Positions 9,654 through 18,770 of a stretch of 64,000 nt of DNA are shown here, piece after piece (the stretch's first letter is position 1; each line of letters begins with the position of its first letter). Under the pieces are notes generated by a model. The model had not been told where the DNA came from, searched no databases, and saw nothing but the letters and a program-made list of their open reading frames with translations. Source of the DNA: Azoarcus olearius (GTDB lineage: Bacteria; Pseudomonadota; Gammaproteobacteria; Burkholderiales; Rhodocyclaceae); the NCBI RefSeq assembly GCF_001682385.1, contig NZ_CP016210.1, positions 1,488,001 to 1,552,000 on the forward strand. Direction: 5' to 3'. A program made the position numbers and the translations under genes.

Positions 9654-10983
9654 TCAGTTCCAGCTTGAGGTCAGCGAGGGTTTGCGGCACATAGACGCAG
9701 ACGGAGCGCGCCTGGACCATGCGCTGGAACACCTCGCTGTTCGGTTCGAGTGCGAAATAGTGGTTGCCGATGCGAACCGGGACCGATGACGGGGTCTGCG
9801 TGGCATGGACGACTGCAACGCCGCGTACCGCCGAGTTCAATATCTTCTCGACGTCGTCCGGGGCGCCGATCTTCAGCTTTGACGGCACGGCGTCAATGAC
9901 CGCAGCAGCCGGCATGGAGGATTGCACGGATAGATAGAAGTCCGCCTCCAGCAAGCGTTCGTTGTCCAGATGGCCGATGTGGAACGAAGGCTTGGGATTG
10001 CGCAGCGTGATGACTTGGTGCCGATTCGAAACCACGGTATCGAGCAGGTCGCGGATCCGATCATCGAGGGGCGTCAACGAGCCGGCGAGGTCCTCGTGGC
10101 GGTAGGGAGGGAGGTCGGCCAGGGTGTGGCTGCGGGAGAAGGTGACCAGTTCGCCGTACAGCTCGGCCAGCGCAAGGTACAGCGCTTCGGGATGCAGCGG
10201 CCGGGCCCGCTCGAGATGCTGCAGACGGGCGTAGTTCCGGTTCACCGTGTGCAGGAGCCAGAACGCGGCAATGTCGCTGCTGCCGTATTCCAGCAGATGG
10301 GTGGCGTGTTCCCGCTGACGGGCTGCCAGCAGGCCGCTCTTGACCTGGAGGATGTCGAGCAGGCGGCGCAGCAGGCGGGCCGCGGCGCCATCCAGGGCCA
10401 GATCCAGGCTGGGGGGAAGATAGGACGCATCGACCGACCATTGCCCCTGTCCATCTCGCCGCAGGCGTGCAACCGGCAGCGACTCGAAGCCATCGCGGTT
10501 TTCGTCTTCCAGACGAAGCTGGACGTTGAGGTCGAGCAGCGTGAGTTCGGCTTCGAGTGCGCCGGAATACAAATCACAACTGGCGGCGTGGCGTTTGAGA
10601 AAGCGCACGCGCTGAGCAGGGTTGCGCTCGTGGTCGCCCACGTTGCCGCCGTGGGGGTGCAACTCCGGAACGCAGGCGTACACCAGGACGGTATTTCCAT
10701 CGGCCGAAATGCCTGCGAGGTCGCGCGAGGGTGGGAGCGGATCATGTTCCGGTGCGCAGTAGCGGGTGCCGTCGCGGAACCAGATGCTGAGATTGTCGAA
10801 TCGCAGCACACCTGCCGCCAGCCCGGTCTCGTCGACCACGACTGCCCGGGCGCCCCACGCATGGCGGTACAGGCCCTGGAGGCTTCCTGCCAGCGCCGCT
10901 TCATGCTGCAGCGCCTGCTGCTGGAAGTGCTGCGGGCGCAGGAACATGCCTTCCCCCCACAGCACACGTCGAGTCTTCAGCAT
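9637..10983 (-). CDS. tssK: Type VI secretion baseplate-membrane connector TssK
   Basis: A 448-residue TssK, the trimer that connects the baseplate to the TssJLM membrane complex. The N-terminus (VLWGEGMFLRPQHFQQQ) and the C-terminal head (NHYFALEPNSEVFQRM and VCVYVPQTLADLKLELIAV) are diagnostic. The start at 10983 (MLKTRRVLW) is preceded on the minus strand by a GGAG-type ribosome binding site; an in-frame extension to 11088 reads back into tssJ and lacks family similarity. It is second in the minus-strand T6SS unit, 11 bp after tssJ. Confidence 0.95.
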   Translation of the reverse strand: MLKTRRVLWGEGMFLRPQHFQQQALQHEAALAGSLQGLYRHAWGARAVVVDETGLAAGVLRFDNLSIWFRDGTRYCAPEHDPLPPSRDLAGISADGNTVLVYACVPELHPHGGNVGDHERNPAQRVRFLKRHAASCDLYSGALEAELTLLDLNVQLRLEDENRDGFESLPVARLRRDGQGQWSVDASYLPPSLDLALDGAAARLLRRLLDILQVKSGLLAARQREHATHLLEYGSSDIAAFWLLHTVNRNYARLQHLERARPLHPEALYLALAELYGELVTFSRSHTLADLPPYRHEDLAGSLTPLDDRIRDLLDTVVSNRHQVITLRNPKPSFHIGHLDNERLLEADFYLSVQSSMPAAAVIDAVPSKLKIGAPDDVEKILNSAVRGVAVVHATQTPSSVPVRIGNHYFALEPNSEVFQRMVQARSVCVYVPQTLADLKLELIAVFR

Positions 10984-10994
10984 CGTCTCTTCCT

Positions 10995-11609
10995 TCAGGA
11001 GGGGCGGCCGGCGGGGCAACTGGGTGTGCGCCCTTCTGTCTGGCCGGGGATTTTCAATGGGGCGGGACTTTCGATGCGCAGGTAGCACTCCTGCAGGCGT
11101 ACCTGCAGCCCCAGCTTACGGGTCGCTTGGGCATCGACCAGGCCCCGCCACAGCTCTCCGTCGGGCTGCATGAACAGCCCGACGATGCCGACATAGCGGG
11201 CCTCTGCGTGAAGCGGGAGGGCATCTGAAAGACGTGCGCCCGGCGTGAGGACGAACTCCTGCGAAGACAGGAGTTCAGCGCCGAATATCTCCGCATCCGA
11301 CCTGCCGCCTCCGAATACGTCGAAACCAAGTCGATCGAAGGCGCGCCGGTCGCGCAATTGGTAGGTACGTACCACGACCGATAGCGACGCCCCGCTGCCA
11401 TCCCGATTCAGCGCGGTTTCGGCCGAGAGAACGAGCCGGGGCGGTGTGCTCGTGACTGCGCATCCCGCGAGAAACAGCGAGGCGCACACGTACAGGATGC
11501 GACCTGCCGGCGACGGTACGCGGGCAACGAAAGCCCGCGTGGACGAGGGCCGCCGTCGTGCCTTGCAGCCTTGGAAAATGGGCAACGCCGGCCAATCCAG
11601 AAAATTCAT
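10995..11609 (-). CDS. tssJ: Type VI secretion outer-membrane lipoprotein TssJ
   Basis: The mature part shows the TssJ fold: repeated short strands with LRDRRAFDRLGFDVF, RYVGIVGLF and a C-terminal LQECYLRIES. A lipobox LFLAGC places the acylated cysteine at residue 50 of the ATG-initiated reading. Fifty residues before the cysteine is long for a lipoprotein signal, which normally has about 18-30, so the true start may be a non-ATG codon 20-30 codons further in; none with a good ribosome binding site was found. TssJ anchors TssM at the outer membrane. It is the first gene of the minus-strand unit and is divergent from the M15 peptidase gene, with 56 bp between. Confidence 0.85.
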   Translation of the reverse strand: MNFLDWPALPIFQGCKARRRPSSTRAFVARVPSPAGRILYVCASLFLAGCAVTSTPPRLVLSAETALNRDGSGASLSVVVRTYQLRDRRAFDRLGFDVFGGGRSDAEIFGAELLSSQEFVLTPGARLSDALPLHAEARYVGIVGLFMQPDGELWRGLVDAQATRKLGLQVRLQECYLRIESPAPLKIPGQTEGRTPSCPAGRPS

Positions 11610-11615
11610 ATGGAA

Positions 11616-11690
11616 TGTTCTGCTTGCGGTGAAATGTGATTGTCATGCTAGCATGTAAATGACATATGCAAAATCCGTTTGTCATTAACA
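11616..11690. promoter_or_regulatory. Divergent T6SS control region with TGTCAT/ATGACA motifs
   Basis: This short AT-rich region lies between tssJ and the M15 peptidase gene and runs into the start of the latter. It holds a 12-bp perfect palindrome CATGCTAGCATG at 11644-11655, flanked by TGTCAT (11641-11646) and ATGACA (11659-11664) in inverted orientation, with TTTGTCATT at 11678-11686. The TTTGTCATT word recurs just upstream of the PAAR gene (26241-26249, minus strand). The only -35-like hexamer seen on the plus strand is TTGTCA at 11640. A shared operator for the T6SS units is an inference. Confidence 0.4.
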
Positions 11691-12451
11691 TGCCCGAGCA
11701 CTGGTGGCTTCTTCCTGTTCTGAGCGCCGCATCCTTGTCGCTGGCCGGCTTCACCGCCTGGTGGGTCAGGGCGTCGGGCATGGTCCCGGTCCCCGTGTGT
11801 TCCCGGCTTCGGTCGGAGTCCGGGCGCCGACGGAATCCCGGCGCTTTCTGGATGGCTGGCTGGACGCTCCTTGGCCTGTCCCTGGCGGTGCTCGTAGCGG
11901 TGCTCGGTTCCGGGTGGGAGTCGGGAGCGCAGGCGGGTGTGACGTCCGTGACCCCGCAATCGACTCCGTTGTCGCGCGGTTTTGCCGACGACACCCTGGC
12001 CTTGCTGCTGCCGCAGTCCGCAGCGCGGGGGCCTGCGGCAGCAGCGTGGATCCCGGGTGAAGGAGAGGTGGACCGGGACTGGGCGAAACTGGACGCGCGC
12101 TTTCGCGAACGTCTCCAGCCGGTGGTCGAACGGTTGCGCGGGCGCGGCCAGCATTTCGTACTGGTCGAAGGCTATCGCTCACCGGAGCGTCAGGATCAGT
12201 TGTTCGCGCTGCCGACGAAGGTGACCGCCGCGCGCGCATGGGAAAGCCGCCATCAGTACGGACTTGCTGCCGACCTCGCGCCTGTGCGGGAGGGGGCGGC
12301 GTCGTTTGAAACCGACGGGCTTGGTATGGAGGCTTACCGGCTTCTCGGGGAGGAAGCCGAGGCCGCCGGCCTGACGTGGGGCGGGCGCTGGGATATCCGG
12401 GACTACGGCCATGTCGAGATGCCGGACCGGCCAACGAGGCATGCCGGATGA
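11666..12451 (+). CDS. Membrane-anchored M15-family peptidoglycan peptidase, T6SS-associated (TagX-like)
   Basis: A 261-residue protein with two predicted membrane helices (about 14-34 and 62-82) and a C-terminal M15/VanY-type metallopeptidase domain. The zinc ligands are visible: His196 and Asp203 in SRHQYGLAADL and His249 in DYGHVEM. M15 enzymes cut L-Ala-D-Glu or D-Ala-D-Ala bonds in peptidoglycan. A T6SS-encoded M15-type L,D-endopeptidase, TagX of Acinetobacter, opens the cell wall for assembly of the apparatus; membrane anchoring and a position directly before tssM suggest the same job here. It overlaps tssM by 4 bp (ATGA). A second possible ATG is at 11690. An effector role is less likely because the protein is anchored in the membrane of its own cell. 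Confidence 0.8.
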   Translation: MQNPFVINMPEHWWLLPVLSAASLSLAGFTAWWVRASGMVPVPVCSRLRSESGRRRNPGAFWMAGWTLLGLSLAVLVAVLGSGWESGAQAGVTSVTPQSTPLSRGFADDTLALLLPQSAARGPAAAAWIPGEGEVDRDWAKLDARFRERLQPVVERLRGRGQHFVLVEGYRSPERQDQLFALPTKVTAARAWESRHQYGLAADLAPVREGAASFETDGLGMEAYRLLGEEAEAAGLTWGGRWDIRDYGHVEMPDRPTRHAG

Positions 12452-15400
12452 ATCCTCGCTTCAGGCGTTTGATGCGGATTTCCGGGCCGGCGCTGTTGCT
12501 CCTGGCGGCGATGCTGGTGCTTGTCCAGACCTTGCCGCCCGGATGGGACCGCGGGGGTGAGGGCGTCCTGCGGGCGCTTGCGGCATTTTCGGTGGTGTTG
12601 CTGGCAGGCGTTGCTCTGTGGGCCTTCTCGCGACGCTGGCGCATGCGCGGAGCAACAGGCGCGGCAGCGCAAGCGCGGCCGGGACCCGCAAGCGCCGAGC
12701 CGGGGTCTGTCCTACGCAGTGGTCTCAGGGCCGCTGTCGAATCGATTCGTGCCTCCGACCTGGGGCGCCGGGCGGGCCGCAATGCGCTCGGCCAGTTGCC
12801 CTGGTACGGCGTGATCGGGGCCGAGGGCGCGGGCAAGACCGCTTTGATCAAGCAGTCGGGCCTGAGCTTTCCTTTCGAGCACCTTCCCGGCTGCCCTGAC
12901 GATGGCGATTGCGGCTGGTTTCTGGCGACGGAGGCGGTGGTGCTCGACCTTGGCGGGCGCTACCTGTCGGACTCGCTTGGCGATTCGTCCTGGTTGGAGT
13001 TCTGGCGTGAGTTGAAGCGGCTGCGTCCTGCCCAGCCGTTGGACGGCCTCGTGGCTGCTGTCAGCGCAGCGGAGCTACTGGGCGGCGACGAGCGGGCGCT
13101 CCACGCGCATGCCACCCGAGTGCGGGCCTGCATCGATGAAATCCAGGATGCGGTAGGCGTGCGCCTGCCGGTGTATCTCGTCGTCACCCAGCTCGACCTG
13201 ATCGGACAGGGCGCTTTGCCATCCGAACGTGATGCGCCACGCAGCCCGTTCGGGTTCGCAATCCCCGCCGTTCCTGCGGACCGGACCATCGATTCGGTGG
13301 CCGAGAGGTTCGCGCTGTTTCGCGCCGGCCTGCGCCATCATGTCCTGGCTGCGGCCGAGATGCACGATCCACTGACGCAGTCCGAGCAGCTCAGCTTCTC
13401 GGTGGAGTTCGACGGGCTCGGAGCACGCTTGAACAGCTTCGTTCGCCTTCTGCTCGGCAATAACCCCTACCACGTACAGCCCGCCTTGCGCGGTGTCTAT
13501 TTCAGTTCGCTGCCCGCGGGTGGCGGACATACGCTTCTTGGGCCGAGAACGGATGCGCTGGCGCAGCGGTTCGAACTCGACCTGCGCGATACGCGTTCTT
13601 CGGGCTTCAGCCACGACAGGCAAGACGCCCCCTCTCCGGCCAGGCTCTTCCACGACGTCGTGCTTCCCGACCGGTTTTTCGCCCGCCGGCTGAGGAGCGC
13701 CAGCGCGAGCCCGGGCCGGTGGGCGTGGATGGCGACCAGCCTCGCCGTGGTCTGCCTTGCCGTCGGTCTGATGACCGCGTCGTTTACCGGTAATCACCAG
13801 CTACTAACCGAACTCGCAGCGTCCCAGCACGCTGCGGAGACTTCCGGCGACGGCGTTCCGCTTGCCGTCGAGCTGGAACGACTCGTGGCCCTTCAGCACC
13901 AACTCGAGCGCCTTCGGCGGTACCGGTTGGCGCAACCGCCGTGGCGGCTTCGGTTCGGCCTTTATCAGGGCGACAAGGTGGAGGTAATGCTGCGCGCGCG
14001 CTACTTTGCCGGTGTGCGGCAACTGATGCTGGAACCGGTCGCGCGCGAGATCGAGCGCGAGCTGGGCGCGACGGCAAGTGCTCCCGTGAGGCGTGCGGGT
14101 GCGGGACGCCCTGCCGGGGCGGTCACGGCCAACGACCGTCCCCCGGCGGGGCTGCCGATCATTCCCCTCGGCGAGGGGGCGGCGGCGCAGCCGCTGCGGG
14201 CGGCGGGAATTCCCCCTGGCGGCCCGGCGTTGTCGGCGCGAGTCCGCCGCTCCGCGGGTGAGTCTGCCGGCATCGAGGGGCAATACAACGCGCTCAAGAC
14301 CTATCTGATGCTCGCCGATCCCTCCCGTATCGAGGCTGAGCATCTGGCTGATCAGTTGCCGCGCTTCTGGCGCCGCTGGCTTCAGGCCGAACGGGGCCAG
14401 ACGCCTTTGCCGGATATCTACGCGCTCGCGCAGCGCATGGTGGACTTCTACATCGAAGAGCGGGCGGCGCCTGACCTCCCCGTGATCGCTGCTGAAGGCG
14501 CGCTCGTTGCGCGATCACGCTCCGCCCTGATAGGCGCAATGCGGCGCCTGCCGCCCGAGGAGCGGATCTATCGCGCGCTGCTTGCTGCCGCGAATGTGAG
14601 ATTCGAGCCGGTGTCCGTCACCGGGGTCCTTCGCGATCACGCTAGCGACCTGGTCGGTGGCAGCGTTGTCGTGCCCGGCGCGTTCACCCGCAAGGCATAC
14701 GACGAATACCTGCGCTCGGCATTTGGCCTTTCCGGGCGGGACCTCGACACCGGCACCGACTGGGTTCTCGACGACCACGCCGGAAATCTAGCGGAATCCA
14801 GCAGCGGCGCCGTCGACCCCGGGGCGCTGGAGCGCCGCTACCGCGAGGACTTCGAGATTGCGTGGCTCAGGTTCCTGCAGGGACTGACGGTGCCCGTCTT
14901 CGCGGACCTTGCGGCCGCAACGGACGCGCTCGGACAGCTCGGCGACCCCGCGAGGTCGCCGTTGCTGCCGCTGCTGCAGCGGGCGGGTCACGAACTGGGC
15001 GGGCGGGGACGCGCGGTGGAGGGGGAGAGGGGGCGCATGGAAACCGTGCTGGCGCGCGCCCGCGGCGTGCTGGACGCCGGGCGGAGTGAGGCGGTAGCCG
15101 ACGCAGGTCCGGCATCGGAAGCCAGCCCGCTGCGAGGCGTCGTGGCACTGGCGGGCGGACCGGTGGAAGCAGGCGACCCGCGCCTCGACGGGGCGCTAAG
15201 GGAATACCTCGCCCGGCTGTTGAAGCTGCGAGACCGTCTGGCCGTCGTCGCTGCCGCGGGGAGCGACGCCGAGCCTGCCATACGGCTCGTCCGCGCAACC
15301 TTCGACGGCCGGGAGTCCGAGTTTCCGGCCAGCCTCTCGTTCGTCGACAACGAGTTGCTGGGGGCGATGGATTCCGCCTCCCGAACGGCTTTGCGACCGG

Positions 15401-16140
15401 TCCTGACGCAGCCCGTGCTGAGAGCGTTCGATGCGCTGATCCCGCTCGTGAGCCGCGATCTCGATCTTGCCTGGCAACGCGAAGTGTTGCCGCACTGGCG
15501 CCGGCTGGCCGAGACTTTTCCCTTCTCCGACAGCGAGCACGATGTGGTGCCGTCCGAACTTGCGGAGTTCGCGGCACAGGGGGGTGTGCTCGACAGGTTT
15601 GTCGAGCGCCGTCTCGAAGGACTTGTAAGCCGACGCGGCCAGGGGCTGGCAACGCGGAACTGGGGAGATCGCAGCCTCGCCCTCAATCCGGCCTTCCTCC
15701 CCGCAGCGGAGCGATTGCTCGCGTTCGGTGCGGCGCTGCCGCGTCAGGGGGAACTGGTTCGCTTCGAACTGCAGCCGATGCCGACGCCCGGGCTCACCGA
15801 AATCGTGATCGAAATCGATGGCCAGAGTCTGCGCTACCGCAACGGGCCCCAGACCTGGGCGAGTTTCAGTTGGCCGGGCACTGAGGTGCAGGAGGCCGCG
15901 GTGCGCGTCGTCGACGTGTCCGGGGCGCCAGGCGCGGTTCTTCACCGTCGCGGGCGCATGGCGCTGATCCGGCTGCTGGCCGAGGCCTCCGTCCAGGGCG
16001 CCACGCCGGGCCCGCTGCAACTTGTGTGGAATGGCGCGGGCGCTGCGGTGCGCTTCAATTTCCGCAGCCTTTCCGCGGCTTCACCGCTCGATCTGCTGGC
16101 CTTGCGCAAGCTGACGTTGCCCGACCGGATCAGCCGTTGA
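12448..16140 (+). CDS. tssM: Type VI secretion inner-membrane protein TssM (IcmF family)
   Basis: A 1230-residue IcmF protein. Two N-terminal membrane helices (about 12-30 and 42-60) are followed by a cytoplasmic GTPase-like domain with an intact Walker A (GAEGAGKT, residues 124-131), a third helix near residues 427-447, and a long periplasmic region ending in the C-terminal domain that binds TssJ. It forms the core of the trans-envelope channel. The start at 12448 overlaps the preceding gene's stop; an in-frame extension to 12376 was rejected because it lies inside the peptidase gene. An intact Walker A is found in some but not all TssM proteins. Confidence 0.95.
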   Translation: MNPRFRRLMRISGPALLLLAAMLVLVQTLPPGWDRGGEGVLRALAAFSVVLLAGVALWAFSRRWRMRGATGAAAQARPGPASAEPGSVLRSGLRAAVESIRASDLGRRAGRNALGQLPWYGVIGAEGAGKTALIKQSGLSFPFEHLPGCPDDGDCGWFLATEAVVLDLGGRYLSDSLGDSSWLEFWRELKRLRPAQPLDGLVAAVSAAELLGGDERALHAHATRVRACIDEIQDAVGVRLPVYLVVTQLDLIGQGALPSERDAPRSPFGFAIPAVPADRTIDSVAERFALFRAGLRHHVLAAAEMHDPLTQSEQLSFSVEFDGLGARLNSFVRLLLGNNPYHVQPALRGVYFSSLPAGGGHTLLGPRTDALAQRFELDLRDTRSSGFSHDRQDAPSPARLFHDVVLPDRFFARRLRSASASPGRWAWMATSLAVVCLAVGLMTASFTGNHQLLTELAASQHAAETSGDGVPLAVELERLVALQHQLERLRRYRLAQPPWRLRFGLYQGDKVEVMLRARYFAGVRQLMLEPVAREIERELGATASAPVRRAGAGRPAGAVTANDRPPAGLPIIPLGEGAAAQPLRAAGIPPGGPALSARVRRSAGESAGIEGQYNALKTYLMLADPSRIEAEHLADQLPRFWRRWLQAERGQTPLPDIYALAQRMVDFYIEERAAPDLPVIAAEGALVARSRSALIGAMRRLPPEERIYRALLAAANVRFEPVSVTGVLRDHASDLVGGSVVVPGAFTRKAYDEYLRSAFGLSGRDLDTGTDWVLDDHAGNLAESSSGAVDPGALERRYREDFEIAWLRFLQGLTVPVFADLAAATDALGQLGDPARSPLLPLLQRAGHELGGRGRAVEGERGRMETVLARARGVLDAGRSEAVADAGPASEASPLRGVVALAGGPVEAGDPRLDGALREYLARLLKLRDRLAVVAAAGSDAEPAIRLVRATFDGRESEFPASLSFVDNELLGAMDSASRTALRPVLTQPVLRAFDALIPLVSRDLDLAWQREVLPHWRRLAETFPFSDSEHDVVPSELAEFAAQGGVLDRFVERRLEGLVSRRGQGLATRNWGDRSLALNPAFLPAAERLLAFGAALPRQGELVRFELQPMPTPGLTEIVIEIDGQSLRYRNGPQTWASFSWPGTEVQEAAVRVVDVSGAPGAVLHRRGRMALIRLLAEASVQGATPGPLQLVWNGAGAAVRFNFRSLSAASPLDLLALRKLTLPDRISR

Positions 16141-16227
16141 TGCCCGCTTCCCGCCCTATCCCCAACCGCGGCCGACGCCATTGCCCGCCGCTTCAGTCCA
16201 TCCCGTTGTCACGGAGTGAGTCCGTTC

Positions 16228-16752
16228 ATGGTCCGAGAAAGTACCCAGAAGAAGCTGTCGCGCGTGCGTCCGCCCCGCGTGCAAATCACGTATGACGTCG
16301 AGGTCGGAGATGCCATCGAAACCAAGGAGCTGCCTTTCGTACTGGGGGTGCTGGGCGACTACACCGGGCATGCACGGGAGCAGCTGCCCCGGCTCAAGGA
16401 AAGGAAGTTCGTCGCCATCGACCGCGACAACTTCGACGACGTCATGAAGGCGCTCGCCCCTCGGCTGGGGCTGCGGGTGCCCAACCGGCTGTCCGCCGAA
16501 GGCGGCCTGCTCGGCGTAGAGCTGGGGTTCGCAGCGATGGAGGATTTCGAGCCGCAGAACGTGGTGGCGCAGTTCACCCCGCTGCGGCGCTTGCTCGAGG
16601 CGCGGCAGCGTTTGGCCGAACTGCGCAACAAGCTGGTGGGCAGCGAACGCTTCGAAGCCCTGCTCAACGAAGCCGTCGCTGACCGCGACGCCCTGCAGGC
16701 ACTGAAGGGAGAACTGGACGCTCGCGGGGGGACGCATGACGGCGCGCGATGA
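16228..16752 (+). CDS. tssB: Type VI secretion contractile sheath small subunit TssB
   Basis: A 174-residue sheath subunit (VipA/ImpB) with the conserved beginning ESTQKKLSRVRPPRVQITYD and the ELPFVLGVLGDY and FDDVMKAL motifs. It polymerises with TssC into the sheath whose contraction drives the Hcp tube. The ATG at 16228 is preferred because a GGAG sequence lies at 16213-16216 at workable spacing and the protein then starts MVRES; an upstream GTG at 16216 would add four residues. The 3' end overlaps tssC by 17 bp. Confidence 0.95.
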   Translation: MVRESTQKKLSRVRPPRVQITYDVEVGDAIETKELPFVLGVLGDYTGHAREQLPRLKERKFVAIDRDNFDDVMKALAPRLGLRVPNRLSAEGGLLGVELGFAAMEDFEPQNVVAQFTPLRRLLEARQRLAELRNKLVGSERFEALLNEAVADRDALQALKGELDARGGTHDGAR

Positions 16753-18229
16753 ACACCTGGTGCGCACGAGCGCTTCTCCCCAGGTCGAGGCAGAGGGTGC
16801 CGGACTGCTGGATTCGCTGATTGCGCGCAGTCGGGTCGCGGTGGATGAGGCAGAGCACGACCGCACCCGCGACCTCATCGGCGAACTCGTTCAGGAGGTC
16901 ATGAGCGGGGCCCTGCCGCTGACCTGCGACCTTGCGGCATCGATCGACGCCCGCATCGCCGAGCTGGATGAACTCATCTCGGCACAGCTCAACGAGATCA
17001 TGCACGACCCCGAGTTCCAGCGACTCGAAGGAAGCTGGCGCGGGCTCAAGTACCTGGTCGACGCCGCAGAGACCGGGCCGATGCTCAAGCTGCGCATGCT
17101 CAATGTGTCCAAGAAGGAGTTGATCAAGGACTTCCGGCAGGCGGCGGAGTTCGATCAGGGGGCCTTGTTCAAGAAGGTGTACGAGGAGGAGTACGGCACC
17201 TTCGGCGGCGCCCCCTTCGCGGCGCTGGTCGGGGACTACGAGTTTTCCCGCCATCCCGAGGATCTCTATCTGCTCGAGGAACTGGCGCACGTCGCCGCCG
17301 CGGCGCACGCCCCGTTCATCGGGGCCGTGGCGCCGGCGATGTTCGGGCTGGACAACTTCGCCGAACTGGGCCGGCCGCGCGATCTCTCGCGGATCTTCGA
17401 AACCGTCGAGTACGCAAAGTGGAAGTCCTTCCGCGCGAGCGACGATTCGCGCTATGTGGGGCTGGTACTGCCGCATGTGCTGGGGCGGCTGCCCTATGGG
17501 CGGGATACCCATCCGGTGGATGCGTTCAACTTCGAGGAGGACGTGGATGGCAGCGACCACGCCAAGTATCTGTGGACCAGCGCGGTCTATTCCTATGCGA
17601 GCCGCCTGACCGCTGCCTTTGCCCAGTTCGGCTGGCTCGCCGCCATACGGGGCGTTGAAGGGGGCGGGCTGGTTGAGGATCTGCCGCTCCATACCTTCCG
17701 TACCGACGACGGCGAAATCGGCGCCAAGTGCCCGACCGAGCTTGCCATTACGGACCGCAACGAAAAGCTGCTGGCCGACCTGGGGTTCATCGCGCTGACG
17801 CACTGCAAGAACAGCGACTACGCCGCGTTTTTCAGCGGCCAGTCGGTACAGCGTCCGCGTACCTACAACACCGATGCCGCCAATGCCAATGCGCGCTTGT
17901 CGGCCCAACTGCCCTACATCTTTGCCGCGTCGCGGATCGCGCATTACCTGAAGGCGATGATGCGCGACAAGGTGGGCAGTTTCGCCTCGCGCCAGAACGT
18001 CCAGGACTTCCTCAACGCGTGGCTCGCTCAGTACGTGTTGCTCGACGACGCAGCCTCCCAGGAAGCGAAGTCCAAGTACCCGCTGCGGGAGGCGCGGGTC
18101 GAGGTGGTCGAGGTGCCGGGGCGCCCCGGCGCCTACCGCGCAGCAGCCTTCCTGCGCCCCCATTTCCAGCTCGACGAACTGACGATTTCCCTGCGCCTGG
18201 TTGCGGAGCTGCCCCAACCCGCGCGCTGA
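16736..18229 (+). CDS. tssC: Type VI secretion contractile sheath large subunit TssC
   Basis: A 497-residue TssC (VipB/ImpC). Diagnostic stretches include FQRLEGSWRGLKYLV, LGDYEFSRHPED-like sheath-core sequence, and the C-terminal IAHYLKAMMRDKVGSF and FLNAWLAQYV. It makes the bulk of the cytoplasmic sheath with TssB. In most systems the contracted sheath is disassembled by the ATPase ClpV (TssH), and no such gene is present in this locus. It overlaps tssB and is followed after 43 bp by hcp. Confidence 0.96.
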   Translation: MTARDEHLVRTSASPQVEAEGAGLLDSLIARSRVAVDEAEHDRTRDLIGELVQEVMSGALPLTCDLAASIDARIAELDELISAQLNEIMHDPEFQRLEGSWRGLKYLVDAAETGPMLKLRMLNVSKKELIKDFRQAAEFDQGALFKKVYEEEYGTFGGAPFAALVGDYEFSRHPEDLYLLEELAHVAAAAHAPFIGAVAPAMFGLDNFAELGRPRDLSRIFETVEYAKWKSFRASDDSRYVGLVLPHVLGRLPYGRDTHPVDAFNFEEDVDGSDHAKYLWTSAVYSYASRLTAAFAQFGWLAAIRGVEGGGLVEDLPLHTFRTDDGEIGAKCPTELAITDRNEKLLADLGFIALTHCKNSDYAAFFSGQSVQRPRTYNTDAANANARLSAQLPYIFAASRIAHYLKAMMRDKVGSFASRQNVQDFLNAWLAQYVLLDDAASQEAKSKYPLREARVEVVEVPGRPGAYRAAAFLRPHFQLDELTISLRLVAELPQPAR

Positions 18230-18272
18230 CCGCGACGCATCCTTCATCAACCGCAAGACCCTGGAGTTCATC

Positions 18273-18770
18273 ATGGCATTCGACGCATTTCTCCGCATCG
18301 AGGGTATCCCCGGCGAGAGCACCGACGACAAGCACCAGGACTGGATCGAGGTCCTGTCCTTCAACCACAGCATGGAACAGCCAGCGTCCGCCACGGCCAG
18401 TTCGGTCGGCGGCGCCACCGCGGAACGCGTCAATCACGGCAGTTTCGAGGTCACTCACCTGCTCGACCAGGCCAGCCCGAAGATCTACGACGCCTGCTGC
18501 ACCGGCAAGCACATCAAGGAGGTCACGCTCGAACTGTGCCGCGCAGGCGGTGACAAGGTGAAGTACATGGAGGTGAAGCTCGAGCAGGTCGTCATTTCCA
18601 AGGTCGTTCCCGCCGGCGCGGCCAATGACCAGGGCTTCCCGCAGGAGAAGATCTCATTCAGCTACGGCCGTATCAAATGGACCTACACCCGCCAGAAGCG
18701 CGACGACGGCACGGGCGGCGGAAACGTCAGCGCCGGTTGGGACCTGACCGCGAACAAGGCGGTGGCGTGA
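18273..18770 (+). CDS. hcp: Type VI secretion tube protein Hcp
   Basis: A 165-residue Hcp (TssD) that stacks as hexameric rings into the inner tube. The N-terminus MAFDAFLRIEGIPGES, the NHSMEQP motif and the C-terminal SYGRIKWTY are family hallmarks. The start has a GGAG ribosome binding site at 18263-18266. Its stop overlaps the start of the OmpA-like lipoprotein gene by one base (TGATG). The body is of normal length with no C-terminal effector domain. Confidence 0.96.
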   Translation: MAFDAFLRIEGIPGESTDDKHQDWIEVLSFNHSMEQPASATASSVGGATAERVNHGSFEVTHLLDQASPKIYDACCTGKHIKEVTLELCRAGGDKVKYMEVKLEQVVISKVVPAGAANDQGFPQEKISFSYGRIKWTYTRQKRDDGTGGGNVSAGWDLTANKAVA

